From assembly GCA_902774185.1 (NCBI GenBank), contig CACYHE010000008.1, forward strand, positions 84,978 through 148,977: a stretch of DNA of 64,000 nucleotides. The letters run 5' to 3'. Below the pieces are notes generated by a model. It did not search any database. It was not told the DNA's origin and saw only the letters and a program-made list of their open reading frames with translations. Position numbers and translations under genes: made by a program. This DNA comes from an uncultured Bacteroidales bacterium (GTDB lineage: Bacteria; Bacteroidota; Bacteroidia; Bacteroidales; Paludibacteraceae). This document shows, in pieces, positions 33,868 to 43,400 of this stretch (within the stretch, counting starts at the first letter, position 1; each line of letters opens with the position of its first letter).

Positions 33868-34755
33868 TCAACTTCTGAAAAGCTGCATCAACTTTTTCAC
33901 ATAGTCTTCATCCGTGCGGATGGATATATTATTCATACCGGTTTTGGTATAAACGGTTTCCAAAGCTGCTTGTTGGTCCCGCCAAGCCTTAGCGTAGGCG
34001 TTGCGAGTACTGCGGAAAGCGGTATCGACCCACATACGTTTACCCGTCTCGGCGTCTCTCACTTTGATCAGTCCCACGTTAGGCATTTCTGCGTCCCGAC
34101 GGTCGTAGATCTGGATCGCACTCAAATCATGCTTCCGGCTTGCGATGGTTACGGGGTCGGTTACTCCCTTCCCTTTAGGGAGGGGCAGGGGGTAGGCTCC
34201 TATAAAATCGCTTATCAGGAACGCCGTGCAGCGTCTCTTCTGGGCGTTCGTCAGGTACTGCAAAGCGGCATTGATATCCGTACCCGTATGGGCGGGTTCG
34301 AAACTCAGCAACTCACGGATAATATGCAGCACATGGCTCTTACCTTTCTTCGGCGGGATGAATTTCTCCACCTGGTCGCTGAAGAAGATAACGCCCACCT
34401 TATCGTTGTTCTCGATAGTAGAGAAGGCGAGGGTAGCGGCTACTTCGGCCATCGTGTCGCGTTTCATCTGGCTGATCGTACCGAAGTTACGACTGCCGCT
34501 GACATCGACGAGCAACATCACCGTTAGTTCTCGCTCCTCTTCGTAGATCTTGACGTACGGTCGGTTCATACGGGCGGTCACGTTCCAGTCGATGGCGCGT
34601 ACGTCATCCCCCGGTTGGTACTCCCGCACCTCGCTGAACGCCATACCACGACCCTTGAACTGGCTGTGGTACTCGCCTGCGAAGATGTTCCGACTCAAGC
34701 CATGCGTCTTGATCTCTATCTTCCGAACTTTCTGTAATAACTCTTCTGAAGTCAT
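33868..34755 (-). CDS. DUF58 domain protein of the Bat operon
   Basis: A 295-residue soluble protein with the DUF58 signature FKGRGMAFSEVREYQPGDDV followed by RAIDWNVTARM, and a VWA-like segment VMLLVDVSGSRNFGT. Typical partner of MoxR ATPases, presenting clients or linking MoxR to the Bat complex. A G-rich repeat-like insert (GAYPLPLPKGKGV) interrupts the second half. Flanked on both sides by CTCAACT repeats filling the gaps to moxR and to the 317-residue gene. Confidence 0.92.
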   Translation of the reverse strand: MTSEELLQKVRKIEIKTHGLSRNIFAGEYHSQFKGRGMAFSEVREYQPGDDVRAIDWNVTARMNRPYVKIYEEERELTVMLLVDVSGSRNFGTISQMKRDTMAEVAATLAFSTIENNDKVGVIFFSDQVEKFIPPKKGKSHVLHIIRELLSFEPAHTGTDINAALQYLTNAQKRRCTAFLISDFIGAYPLPLPKGKGVTDPVTIASRKHDLSAIQIYDRRDAEMPNVGLIKVRDAETGKRMWVDTAFRSTRNAYAKAWRDQQAALETVYTKTGMNNISIRTDEDYVKKLMQLFRS

Positions 34756-34756
34756 A

Positions 34757-34822
34757 AAACTTTCAACTTTCCACTTTCAACTAGACGACTTCTCTAAACT
34801 CTCAACTTTCAACTCTCAACTA
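34757..34822 (-). repeat. CTTTCAACT repeat between moxR and the DUF58 gene
   Basis: AACTTTCAACTTTCCACTTT then CAACTAGACGACTTCTC and CTCAACTTTCAACTCTC; fills the entire gap. Confidence 0.85.
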
Positions 34823-35818
34823 TTAAGGTACTTGTACCGCATTGAGTACTTCCGTAATGATATCTTCTGTGGTGATATTGTTAGCCTCTGCTTCGTACGT
34901 CAGACCGATACGGTGTCTCAGCACGTCGTAGCAAACGGCACGAACATCTTCCGGCGTCACGTAACCTCTCCTATGAATAAACGCGTACGCACGTGCAGCC
35001 TTCGCCAAATTGATCGAAGCACGGGGACTACCGCCGAAAGCGATCATCTGCTTCAGGTCCTTCAGACCGTACTCTTCCGGTTGACGGGTAGCAAAGACGA
35101 TATCGACGATGTATTTCTCGATCTTCTCGTCCAGATAAACCTCCTCCACGATCTTACGTGCCTTGATGATATCGGCGGTACTCAAGATCGGCAGCACGGT
35201 CTTCTTCTCGGAAGCGATGTTCTGACGAATGATAGCCTGCTCCTCCTCTTTCTTCGGATAACCGATAACGACCTTCAGCATGAAACGGTCGGTCTGTGCT
35301 TCGGGCAGCGGGTAGGTACCTTCCTGCTCAATCGGGTTCTGGGTAGCCAGAACCAGGAACGGGTCATCCAACTTGAAGGTCTGCTCACCGATCGTCACTT
35401 GACGCTCTTGCATCGCTTCGAGCAACGCACTCTGCACTTTCGCCGGAGCACGGTTGATCTCATCTGCCAACACAAAATTAGCGAAGATAGGACCGCGTTT
35501 GACCGTAAACTCTTCGCTCTTCTGACTGTAGATCTGCGTACCGATCACGTCGGCAGGCAACAGATCGGGGGTAAACTGAATACGACTAAAATCGGCTTTG
35601 ATCAAGTCGCTGAGGGTCTTGATGGCGAGGGTTTTTGCCAAACCCGGCACGCCTTCCAACAATATGTGCCCGTCGCTCAACAGACCGATCAACAGACTCT
35701 CTACAAGGTGCTTCTGACCTACAATCACTTGATTCATACCCAACGTAAGGGCATCTACAAACGAACTCTCGCGCTCCACGCGCTCTTGCAGTTCTCTAAT
35801 ATCCACTGGATTTTGCAT
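34823..35818 (-). CDS. MoxR-family AAA+ ATPase of the Bat operon
   Basis: A 331-residue AAA+ ATPase: Walker A GVPGLAKT (near residue 47), Walker B FVLADEINRAP, sensor 1 ATQNPIEQEGTYPLPEAQ and a C-terminal lid with GGSPRASINLAKAARAYA. MoxR proteins act as chaperones that mature partner complexes, here the VWA proteins downstream. First gene of the eight-gene operon. No consensus promoter is seen in the following 130 bp, which instead hold CATCCCACT and CCTATAGC repeats; the promoter may be degenerate. Confidence 0.94.
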   Translation of the reverse strand: MQNPVDIRELQERVERESSFVDALTLGMNQVIVGQKHLVESLLIGLLSDGHILLEGVPGLAKTLAIKTLSDLIKADFSRIQFTPDLLPADVIGTQIYSQKSEEFTVKRGPIFANFVLADEINRAPAKVQSALLEAMQERQVTIGEQTFKLDDPFLVLATQNPIEQEGTYPLPEAQTDRFMLKVVIGYPKKEEEQAIIRQNIASEKKTVLPILSTADIIKARKIVEEVYLDEKIEKYIVDIVFATRQPEEYGLKDLKQMIAFGGSPRASINLAKAARAYAFIHRRGYVTPEDVRAVCYDVLRHRIGLTYEAEANNITTEDIITEVLNAVQVP

Positions 35819-35851
35819 AATGTATATAGTGTTTTATTTAATTTTCTATCT

Positions 35852-35940
35852 TCATCCTCTCATCCCACTCATCCCACTCATCCTTCCTAACTCCCTATAG
35901 CTTCCTATAGCGTCCTATTCCTCCCTATAGCGTCCTATTT
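35852..35940. repeat. CATCCCACT and CCTATAGCGTC tandem repeats
   Basis: First CTCATCCCACTCATCCCACT and variants, then units of about 10 bp: CTCCCTATAG, CTTCCTATAG, CGTCCTATTC, CTCCCTATAG, CGTCCTATTT. Confidence 0.85.
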
Positions 35941-35970
35941 TTATCAACAAATTCCGTGCCAAACTACCTT

Positions 35971-36084
35971 TCTTCGTTCCTTTTCCGCAATTTTATGCGG
36001 ATCTTCCATCTCTTCGTTCCTTTTCCGCAATTTTATGCGGATCTTCCATCTTCGTCCTTTTCCCGCAATTTTATGCGGGTTCGT
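35971..36084. repeat. 40-bp direct repeats with a hairpin in each unit
   Basis: 35971-36010 and 36011-36050 are identical; 36051-36084 is a partial third. Each contains the palindrome CCGCAATTTTATGCGG (35985-36000, 36025-36040) or CCCGCAATTTTATGCGGG (36062-36079), flanked by TTCGTTCCTTTT. Confidence 0.9.
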
Positions 36085-36177
36085 TCTTTGCTGCAGTTGT
36101 TATTTGCCTTTTATAGCGTTTATGCGTCGCATATTTATGTGCGGCATATATTTTTTTCCATTTTCCAGCCCCAAAAT

Positions 36178-36208
36178 TTGCATATATCAAAATTTTTCCG
36201 TACCTTTG
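36178..36208 (+). promoter_or_regulatory. promoter of the 36402 gene
   Basis: TTG (36178-36180), 20 bp, TACCTTTG (36201-36208); -33 region TTTGCATATATCAAA. Confidence 0.87.
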
Positions 36209-36214
36209 CACCCG

Positions 36215-36401
36215 ATTTTCAACAAGCATAGTCTTTCGTTGGGTGCTTCGCGTGAGAACGCGAAGGATGACCCTCTTCATAGTCCCTCTCGGTCCCGGAA
36301 AGGGGTAAAATAAGGGGAAAACCGTATGAGGAAACTATGAGTCCTAGACCATACTTATTTTAGAAACGTATAACACACATAAATACAACACATTACAAAA
36401 T
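36215..36401 (+). promoter_or_regulatory. long structured leader of the 36402 gene
   Basis: About 190 nt of untranslated RNA. CTTCGCG (36246-36252) pairs with CGCGAAG (36259-36265). TCATAGT (36277-36283) pairs with ACTATGA (36334-36340), enclosing G-rich segments; GTATG (36324-36328) can instead pair with CATAC (36350-36354), so two exclusive folds are possible. No known riboswitch core was recognised. Confidence 0.5.
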
Positions 36402-37169
36402 ATGTCACGGCATTTGAAAACACGCATAATGAACCGTATGGACATCATCATAAGCCATTATGAGCACCTTCCGTCCAATACCGCGCCTCGTGCACGGGGA
36501 GTGCGTTATTTCGTGCCGATAGAACTCTTCAAAGCCTATTGGGGAGCGATGAATACCGTCGAAGAAGGCCAACACTACCGCAAACACATCGTTGTCCGCC
36601 GAATGCCCTATGCGAAAGGACTCCTCCAACTCTATACCTACCACTTCCCGACGCACTGGTCTGCAGCCTGTGTAGCTAACCGCGAACTCATCAAGCAAGC
36701 CCAGCGCTATGCCCATGCACTTGAGCACGACCACTCTTACGCAGCCCTTGAATGGAGAATGCGTTTCTTCCGTCATTACTACCGTGTTGTCAAAGGCGGT
36801 CACGCTCCCGAACCCGGCCTCAAAGCCTACTCCCGTTTCTATCAGTACGCCTACGTCTGTATCTACCGTGACCTCAAAGCCGAGCAGCAATCCCGCCTCC
36901 ACTCCGAGGCATCCTCCCGCCTTCAATCCGCTCAATCCGCCTCACAAAATACTCCGTTGACTGCGCAGAATGAAAGTTCTGCGTCTGTATCCGCGTCTCA
37001 AACCACCTCAAACGATCTCAAACAACATCAAACTACCTCAAACGATATTTTCTTCTCTCCCATAGACCTTTGTCCCTCCCGCCATTTCACACCCGCCTTC
37101 CGTCACCGTACCGCCAACGATTCCGCCCATAAATGGCTCCGCCAATACGCCCCTTCCCCCGGTGGTTAA
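36402..37169 (+). CDS. unknown protein, 255 residues
   Basis: ATG 36402 after a consensus promoter and long leader. Residues 1 to about 165 form an ordered, His/Tyr/Arg-rich region (RGVRYFVPIELFKAYWGAM, HYRKHIVVRRMPYAKGLLQL, AALEWRMRFFRHYYRVVKG). The rest is low-complexity, Ser/Gln-rich, including a CAAAC repeat (36996-37046) translated as SQTTSNDLKQHQTTSND, and ends with KWLRQYAPSPGG. No signal peptide, membrane segment or known motif. The basic ordered part could bind nucleic acid, which is only an inference from composition. It stands alone between two gene-poor intervals. Confidence 0.75.
   Translation: MSRHLKTRIMNRMDIIISHYEHLPSNTAPRARGVRYFVPIELFKAYWGAMNTVEEGQHYRKHIVVRRMPYAKGLLQLYTYHFPTHWSAACVANRELIKQAQRYAHALEHDHSYAALEWRMRFFRHYYRVVKGGHAPEPGLKAYSRFYQYAYVCIYRDLKAEQQSRLHSEASSRLQSAQSASQNTPLTAQNESSASVSASQTTSNDLKQHQTTSNDIFFSPIDLCPSRHFTPAFRHRTANDSAHKWLRQYAPSPGG
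36996..37046 (+). repeat. in-frame CTCAAACNAN repeat in the 36402 gene
   Basis: Five 10-bp units (TCTCAAACCA, CCTCAAACGA, TCTCAAACAA, CATCAAACTA, CCTCAAACGA) encoding QTTSNDLKQHQTTSND. Confidence 0.9.
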
Positions 37170-37335
37170 TACCGTTTCTCTTTTTTCTATGTCCATTTCG
37201 TCGGATGGCATCTTATTTGCATCTCTCATTGATATTTTAAATATTTCTTAAAAATAGTACATTTTGCAAAGTGGATTTAGCAACACTCTTTAGAGTGGGG
37301 CTTAATAATCGTATATTTTTTAATAAACAACGCTA

Positions 37336-37366
37336 TTGTGGGGTTGCGAAAAAAGCAGTAATTTTG
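37336..37366 (+). promoter_or_regulatory. promoter of the giant 37430 gene
   Basis: TTG (37336-37338), 20 bp, TAATTTTG (37359-37366). This -33 region lacks the GCATAT extension seen in most others. Confidence 0.7.
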
Positions 37367-37429
37367 CAGTCGTAGAAAAATGCGCTATTTTGCGCCAAAA
37401 AACATAAGAAATTGAATAGAAATATTAAT

Positions 37430-40400
37430 ATGAGTAAATTTTTGCGGTTAAGTATGGTCCTTTGGATGTCGTTGATGACATCGATGACCTTTGCGCAACA
37501 ACTTCCGGATCCGCATTTTGAGGATTGGTCGGGTGAGAAATTCAACGGAGAAGCACAACCGAAGTATTGGAATTTTTCCAATGTGGATCAAGTGGGACAG
37601 AAATTCAGCTTTGCACACAAGGGAACGGGGCGTAGCGGCGGTTCGCTCAAGATTCAGGACCAGTTCGTGGGAGTGGATATCGGTGTGACGAGTATCGGTG
37701 CCACGTCGCCGGGATATGTAGCTTTGGGTCATCCCTGGGCATATGTAGCCAGCGTGACGGCTATCAACGGAGCTACCGCCGGAACCTACGGCGGTATCAG
37801 TTGGAAATACCGTCCGGATTCGATGGTGGTGTGGGTCAAGCGTTACTATGACAGTTCGGTGATGGAAGCTGCGGGCGATCATATCAAAGATGAGCATTTC
37901 CACTTGCTTTACTACGCATGGAAGGGTACCTCCAAAGGAGCATCGTATAGGGCGAAAGACCTCTCCTGTACGGACCTCTCGACGGCGGCTCCCACCTATT
38001 GTGTGGACGAGGAGTCCGATATCCGTCAAGGTACGAACGGCAACGAGTGCGGAACCAAAGAGTTCGCTACGCAGGTTGCAGAGGGTTGGTTCTACCAGAA
38101 GAAAGCGTACGCCAACTGGACCCGTATCGTGGTACCGATCTATTATCTGAACGATGAGACGCCGCAGAAATGTAACGTCATCCTGTCTGCCGGTCGTTAT
38201 CCCGATTTCCGTGCGAACAGCGGTCAGTACGCCGGTAGCACGTTGGAGGTAGATGACATCGAATTGATCTACTCCAGTAAAATACAGAAGTTATTCGTAG
38301 GCGGGCGCGAATGGAAGGGTTTTGACCCCAACAGCTCTGCCGAGCAGGTATGCTCGTTGGGAGCCGATGCAACGGAGATACCGGAGTTGACACCTTACCG
38401 TGGTGTCGGTTCGCTCACCAATACCCGAGGCGGAACAACAGCTTTCCCGGGACGCCGCTTAAACAGCAGCGAATGCAGTATCACCTACGGTGAGGTAGAT
38501 GGCGAACCGACCGTCATCACCGTCAAATCCGAGGACGGCAAGTCCACCACGACCTATCGTATCAAGTTTGTCTCGGTGGTAAGTAACAATGCACGTCTGT
38601 CGGATATCAAGGTGAACGGTCAGACCATCAGCGGTTTCAATGCCTACCTGACGACGTATAACGTGGCGTTGCCGTATGGTACGACTGAGACGCCGGTGGT
38701 GGAAGCAACCACTCAAGACGCGACCGCCAAGATGACGATCACCCAACCGACATCCGTCAACGGTACGGCGACGATCGCTGTAATCGCCAGTGACGGTACG
38801 ACCAAGCAGACCTACACGCTGAACTTCTCCGTAGCAGCCCTTTCGGACGCTACGCTGCAGAATATCTACTTGGACGGCGCCCCTCTGCCCGGTTTCCAAC
38901 CCAACAAATCCAACTACACCGTGTCCCTGCCTTTGGGTACGACAACGGCGCCGGTAGTGACCTGGGAATCGGCATATAAGGAAGGTGCGCAGAAGGTCGA
39001 ACTGCTGAACAACAGTCTGGTAGAGGGTGCGCAGATCAAAGTGTCCATCCCCGGAGGAACGGCAACGAAGACCTATAAGATCACCTACAAGATAGAAGCT
39101 TCGTCTTATTCGTACTTAGCCGGTATCTTCCTGGACGGCGAACCCTTGGAGGGTTTCGAACCGGAGAAAACCGCTTACACGATCACTTTGCCGCTTGGTA
39201 CAACGACGTTGCCGGTAATCACATGGACAGAAGGCGACAAATATCAGGAGATACAGAAAACAGAGGGTGGAGTAGATGGCGTGACGCGTATCGAGGTGAA
39301 AGCAGCCAGCGGTGCCACAACTACCTACCGTCTGACCTTCCAAACAGAGAAATCGACCAATAACGCCTTGGCAGGTATCGCTATCAACGGCGAAGACCTC
39401 GAAGGCTTCGATCCCGACATCCTGACGTACACCGTCACCCTGCCTGCCGGAACGACTGCGCTTCCGGAGGTAAGTTTCACGCAAGGCGATGCATACCAGA
39501 AAGTGACGAAAACCATCAATACGGCGCTGATGACCGTTCGTCTGACGGTAGCCGCCGGGGACGGCTCGACACGGGTCTATCTGCTCTCTTTTGAGATCGA
39601 GAAATCCGTCAATGCCTTGCTGCAGATGATCTATCTGAACGGCAAAGCCTTAGACGGTTTTGTGCCGGAGCAGTTAAACTACTCGCTCGTATGGCAGGAG
39701 GCCACGATGCCCAAAGTGACGGTGCTTGCCAATGAGGGGCAGTCGGTGGCTATCTCCGCTCCGGCTTCCTACGGAACGGTTCAGATCATCGTGACACCGG
39801 AAGAAGGGACACCGAACACCTATACGGTGACCTTGATCTCTCCGGACGCCGTTTCGATACCGGCTTTCCCGGACGATATGTTCCCCGCTTCGACGAATGC
39901 GAACCTTGCCGCACTCTATATCGACGGTGCTAAATACGAAGCGTTCAACGAAGAGACGCTTACCTATACCTACGACCTGGCTTGGCGTACGTACCAAGTG
40001 CCGGCGATCCTTCCGGTAGCAGGTGACAAAGGGCAGACCATCACCATCGAGCACGGAGCGGTGAACCGTCCGACGTTCATTCATGTGATGGCAGCCGATA
40101 AGACGACAAGCAAGACCTATACCATCCAATTCAACGTGCCGAAGTCGGGCAACACCAGCTTGGCATCGGTGGATTTAGACGGAGTGGATAACTTCACGTT
40201 TGATCCGAATACCTATAACTATACGGGTCTGATGCTGCCGTACGGAACGACGGAAACGCCGACTATTATGGCAGAGCGGGCAGAACCCGAACAGTCGCTG
40301 CTCATCACCGAAGCGCCTATCGGCACGCCGTCCACCATCGTAGTGACGGCAGAAGACGGTACGACGGTTACCTATTCGTTCTCCTACCAACTGGCATACC

Positions 40401-43400
40401 CCGAAAAGGAGAATATCTTGTTGGGTATCGCTATCGACGGAGTAGGCGAATTGGATATGAGTCAAGGACCGGATTTCGCCGTAGATCTGCCTTTCGGTTC
40501 ACAGATCTTAGATATCGTGTCGTTGACCAAGAACTATCCGGAGCAGGAAGTGGTGGTCAATAACGGCGGTGCTTATTCAACGACCACAATCACCGTCAAG
40601 TCGCTTAACCCGAACGAAGCGGACGCGGTCTATACGATCACGCCGACGGTCTATCCGTATGACCCGGCGATGCTGACCGATCTTGCTATTGACGGGGCGA
40701 CGGTTCCGCATTTCCAACCGGACGTATATAACTACGTCGTATCGGTACCGGAGACTCCGGTGGTTACTTTTAAGGCTCAAACCGGTGCCGAAACAGATAA
40801 CAATATGAATGACAAGGCGGATACCATTTATGTGGAGTCTGGTGAGTATTCGCATAAATACATCCTCACGTTCTACTACCCGAACGATGTGACCTTCGAG
40901 CTGGATTTTGAGAACTGGGCAGATGCTACCAACGATGATGCAAATGAAACGGGTAAGCACCCTGTGGGATGGAACGCACCCGTTACGGCTATCACTTCGG
41001 GTTCGAAAGGTTCTTACCACCCGGCGGATGCCGTACAGTTCGTAACCAGCCCAAGGACGCATGGATCGAAGGCGGTCGAGTTGGCCACCACGTATCTGCT
41101 TACAGCCGCAGAGGCCATGCCGGGCTTTATATGCCTTTCGCAACCAACCGTGGCTGTCGGTTATTGGGCATTGGGCTTGCACGACCCGACTACTTTCTCC
41201 TACGGTTCGCCCATCACCTTCCGCAATACGCCCGATCAGGTGCAACTGGATTATAACTATAAGGAACACGCCAACAAGGCGAACGGATGGCGATTTATCT
41301 ATGATGCGAACGGGAAGAAACAAGTCAGCTACAGTCAGGCGTACAGTAAGTTAACCGCCGGAACCTGGTACACCCTTACACGTAACTTGACGTACGCTGA
41401 AGGGTACATTCCTTCGACGCTGGAGATCATCATCAGTTCAGCTCCGGACGATAATCCGGATACCTACTATACCAATTTCGGTGTAAGTCGCAGTTCGTCC
41501 AAGATGTATGTAGATAACTTACGTCTGAACTACTCGTCCGTACTGAACGGTTTGCGTGTGAACGGTGGGGATGCAACCATGAGCGGAACGGCTTTTGCCG
41601 CTACCATCGATGCCGATTATTACGGCATGCCGGAGTTGGCATTCTCGCACGCAGTGAGTGACCAGATGCCGGTGATCGCGTGGTCGGAGGAGACGGACGG
41701 CGTACGTACCGCTACCATTCGTAACTATGCGGAGAACGTATCATCCTATACCGATTATACGCTTACCGTCACACGTCCGAAGTCCACAAAAACGAACTGT
41801 ACCTACAGCCTGAACGGTCGTGACCTGAACGTATCCAAAGCTACACCGTACCAGACGATAGCTGTAACAACCAACGATACGGCATATGTCATCACCGTGA
41901 CGGCGGAGAACGGTGATCAGAAGACTTATTATGCCGCATGGAACGTAGCAGGCGAAGGTACGTCGGAGGTTACTACCGTACCGGCTCAAGACCCGATCAC
42001 GGGTGTCTCAACGGCTCGTCTTGTCAATATCGAAGAGGAACCGATCCTTACCTATGAGCGGGAGTACGCCTTGGACAGCGTCTTCATGGTGACGACCGAC
42101 ACTTGTTACGAATTGCATGTGTTCGGTACCGCAGGAGACACAACGTACGTGATTCGTCGTTACCCGTCCAAGAATGCGCTCTTGGCATCGATGGAGACGA
42201 ATAACGTGAGCGTGCCCGGTTTCTATGAGGAGAGTTACAGTTATGTCGTCTCTTTGGAATCGCTGGATGCTTTCTCCGCGACTGCCCAAGACCCCGATGC
42301 CGATGTGCAGTATGTAGTCGTACCGATCGATGCTGCCAATTCGGTGGTCTATGTATTGGTGACCGCAGCGGACGGAACGACGAAGGCCCGTTATTCGGTA
42401 CTCGTTCAACTGCATACCTTAGGCACTTGTGCGGACTTGGTATCGATCACGGCGGATGATGCAAGCTTGAGCGGTTTCCAGACCTCGAAGACCGATTATA
42501 CGATCGACTTACCTGCCGGTTCGACGATACCGCAATTAGCTTCTGTAGCCTGCGAAGGTGCAACGGTGGAGTCGAACACGCAGATGGTGGGTACCTCTGC
42601 AATCGTCACCTATACCGTGACCTCCGAAGACGCGAATGCCACTCAGACCTATACCGTGCATGTGAACGTGGCGCTGTCGGAGGTATGTAGCTTGGCAGAC
42701 CTGTTCGTAGAAGGAGAGACGGTAGAGGCCTTCGCTTCGGACCGTATCGATTATGCCATCGAGTTACCGTACGGCACGACCGAGTTACCGGAGATCAACT
42801 ATGTGCTGACCGACAAACGCAGTACGGCGAATAAGACGACGGAAGGCATGGTGGTTACCATCACCGTGACCGCCGAAGACGGAAGTCATAGTACGGTCTA
42901 TACCATCACCTTCACCATCGCCAAATCGACCAATGCCAACTTGGCTTCCATCGCATTAGACGGAGAGACCCTGCCGGCATTCTTTGCCGATGTCACGGAG
43001 TATACCGTTACCCTTCCGTACGGAGCAGTGATACCGACCATCACCGCTGAGAGCGAAGATCCAAATGCGACGGTTGTCGTGAACGAGGATCATACGATCA
43101 CAGTGACAGCAGAGGACGGCGTGAGCACACAGACCTATACGTTGACCTTCTCTTTCTTGCCTTCGACGAATGCACAGTTATTGTCGATTGACCTGAACGA
43201 TGAACAGGTGGAGGGCTTTGAAGCGGATGAGTTTGACTATACTATCACGCTGGCGTACGGTACTCCGCTGCCGGATATCACTTGGTTGGTCGGCGACGAG
43301 CAGCAACAGGTGGATACCACTTGGACCGATGAGACCCATCTGGTGATTACCGTGACGGCAGGAGACGGAACAACAAGTGAGGAATACACCTTGACGTTTG

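Larger units (their letters stand above)
35819..36177. other. gene-free stretch upstream of moxR, filled with repeats
   Basis: No credible reading frame. It holds CATCCCACT and CCTATAGCNTC repeats (35852-35940), two perfect 40-bp repeats and a partial third (35971-36084), and then the promoter of 36402. The intervening sequence is A+T-rich and unremarkable. Confidence 0.7.

Noticed and set aside
35971-36084. CRISPR array
   Set aside because: The 40-bp units are directly adjacent without unique spacers and there are no cas genes.
37190-37330. Second promoter before the giant gene (TACATTTTG near 37258)
   Set aside because: A -7-like element exists but no TTG at the right distance; the site at 37336-37366 fits better.
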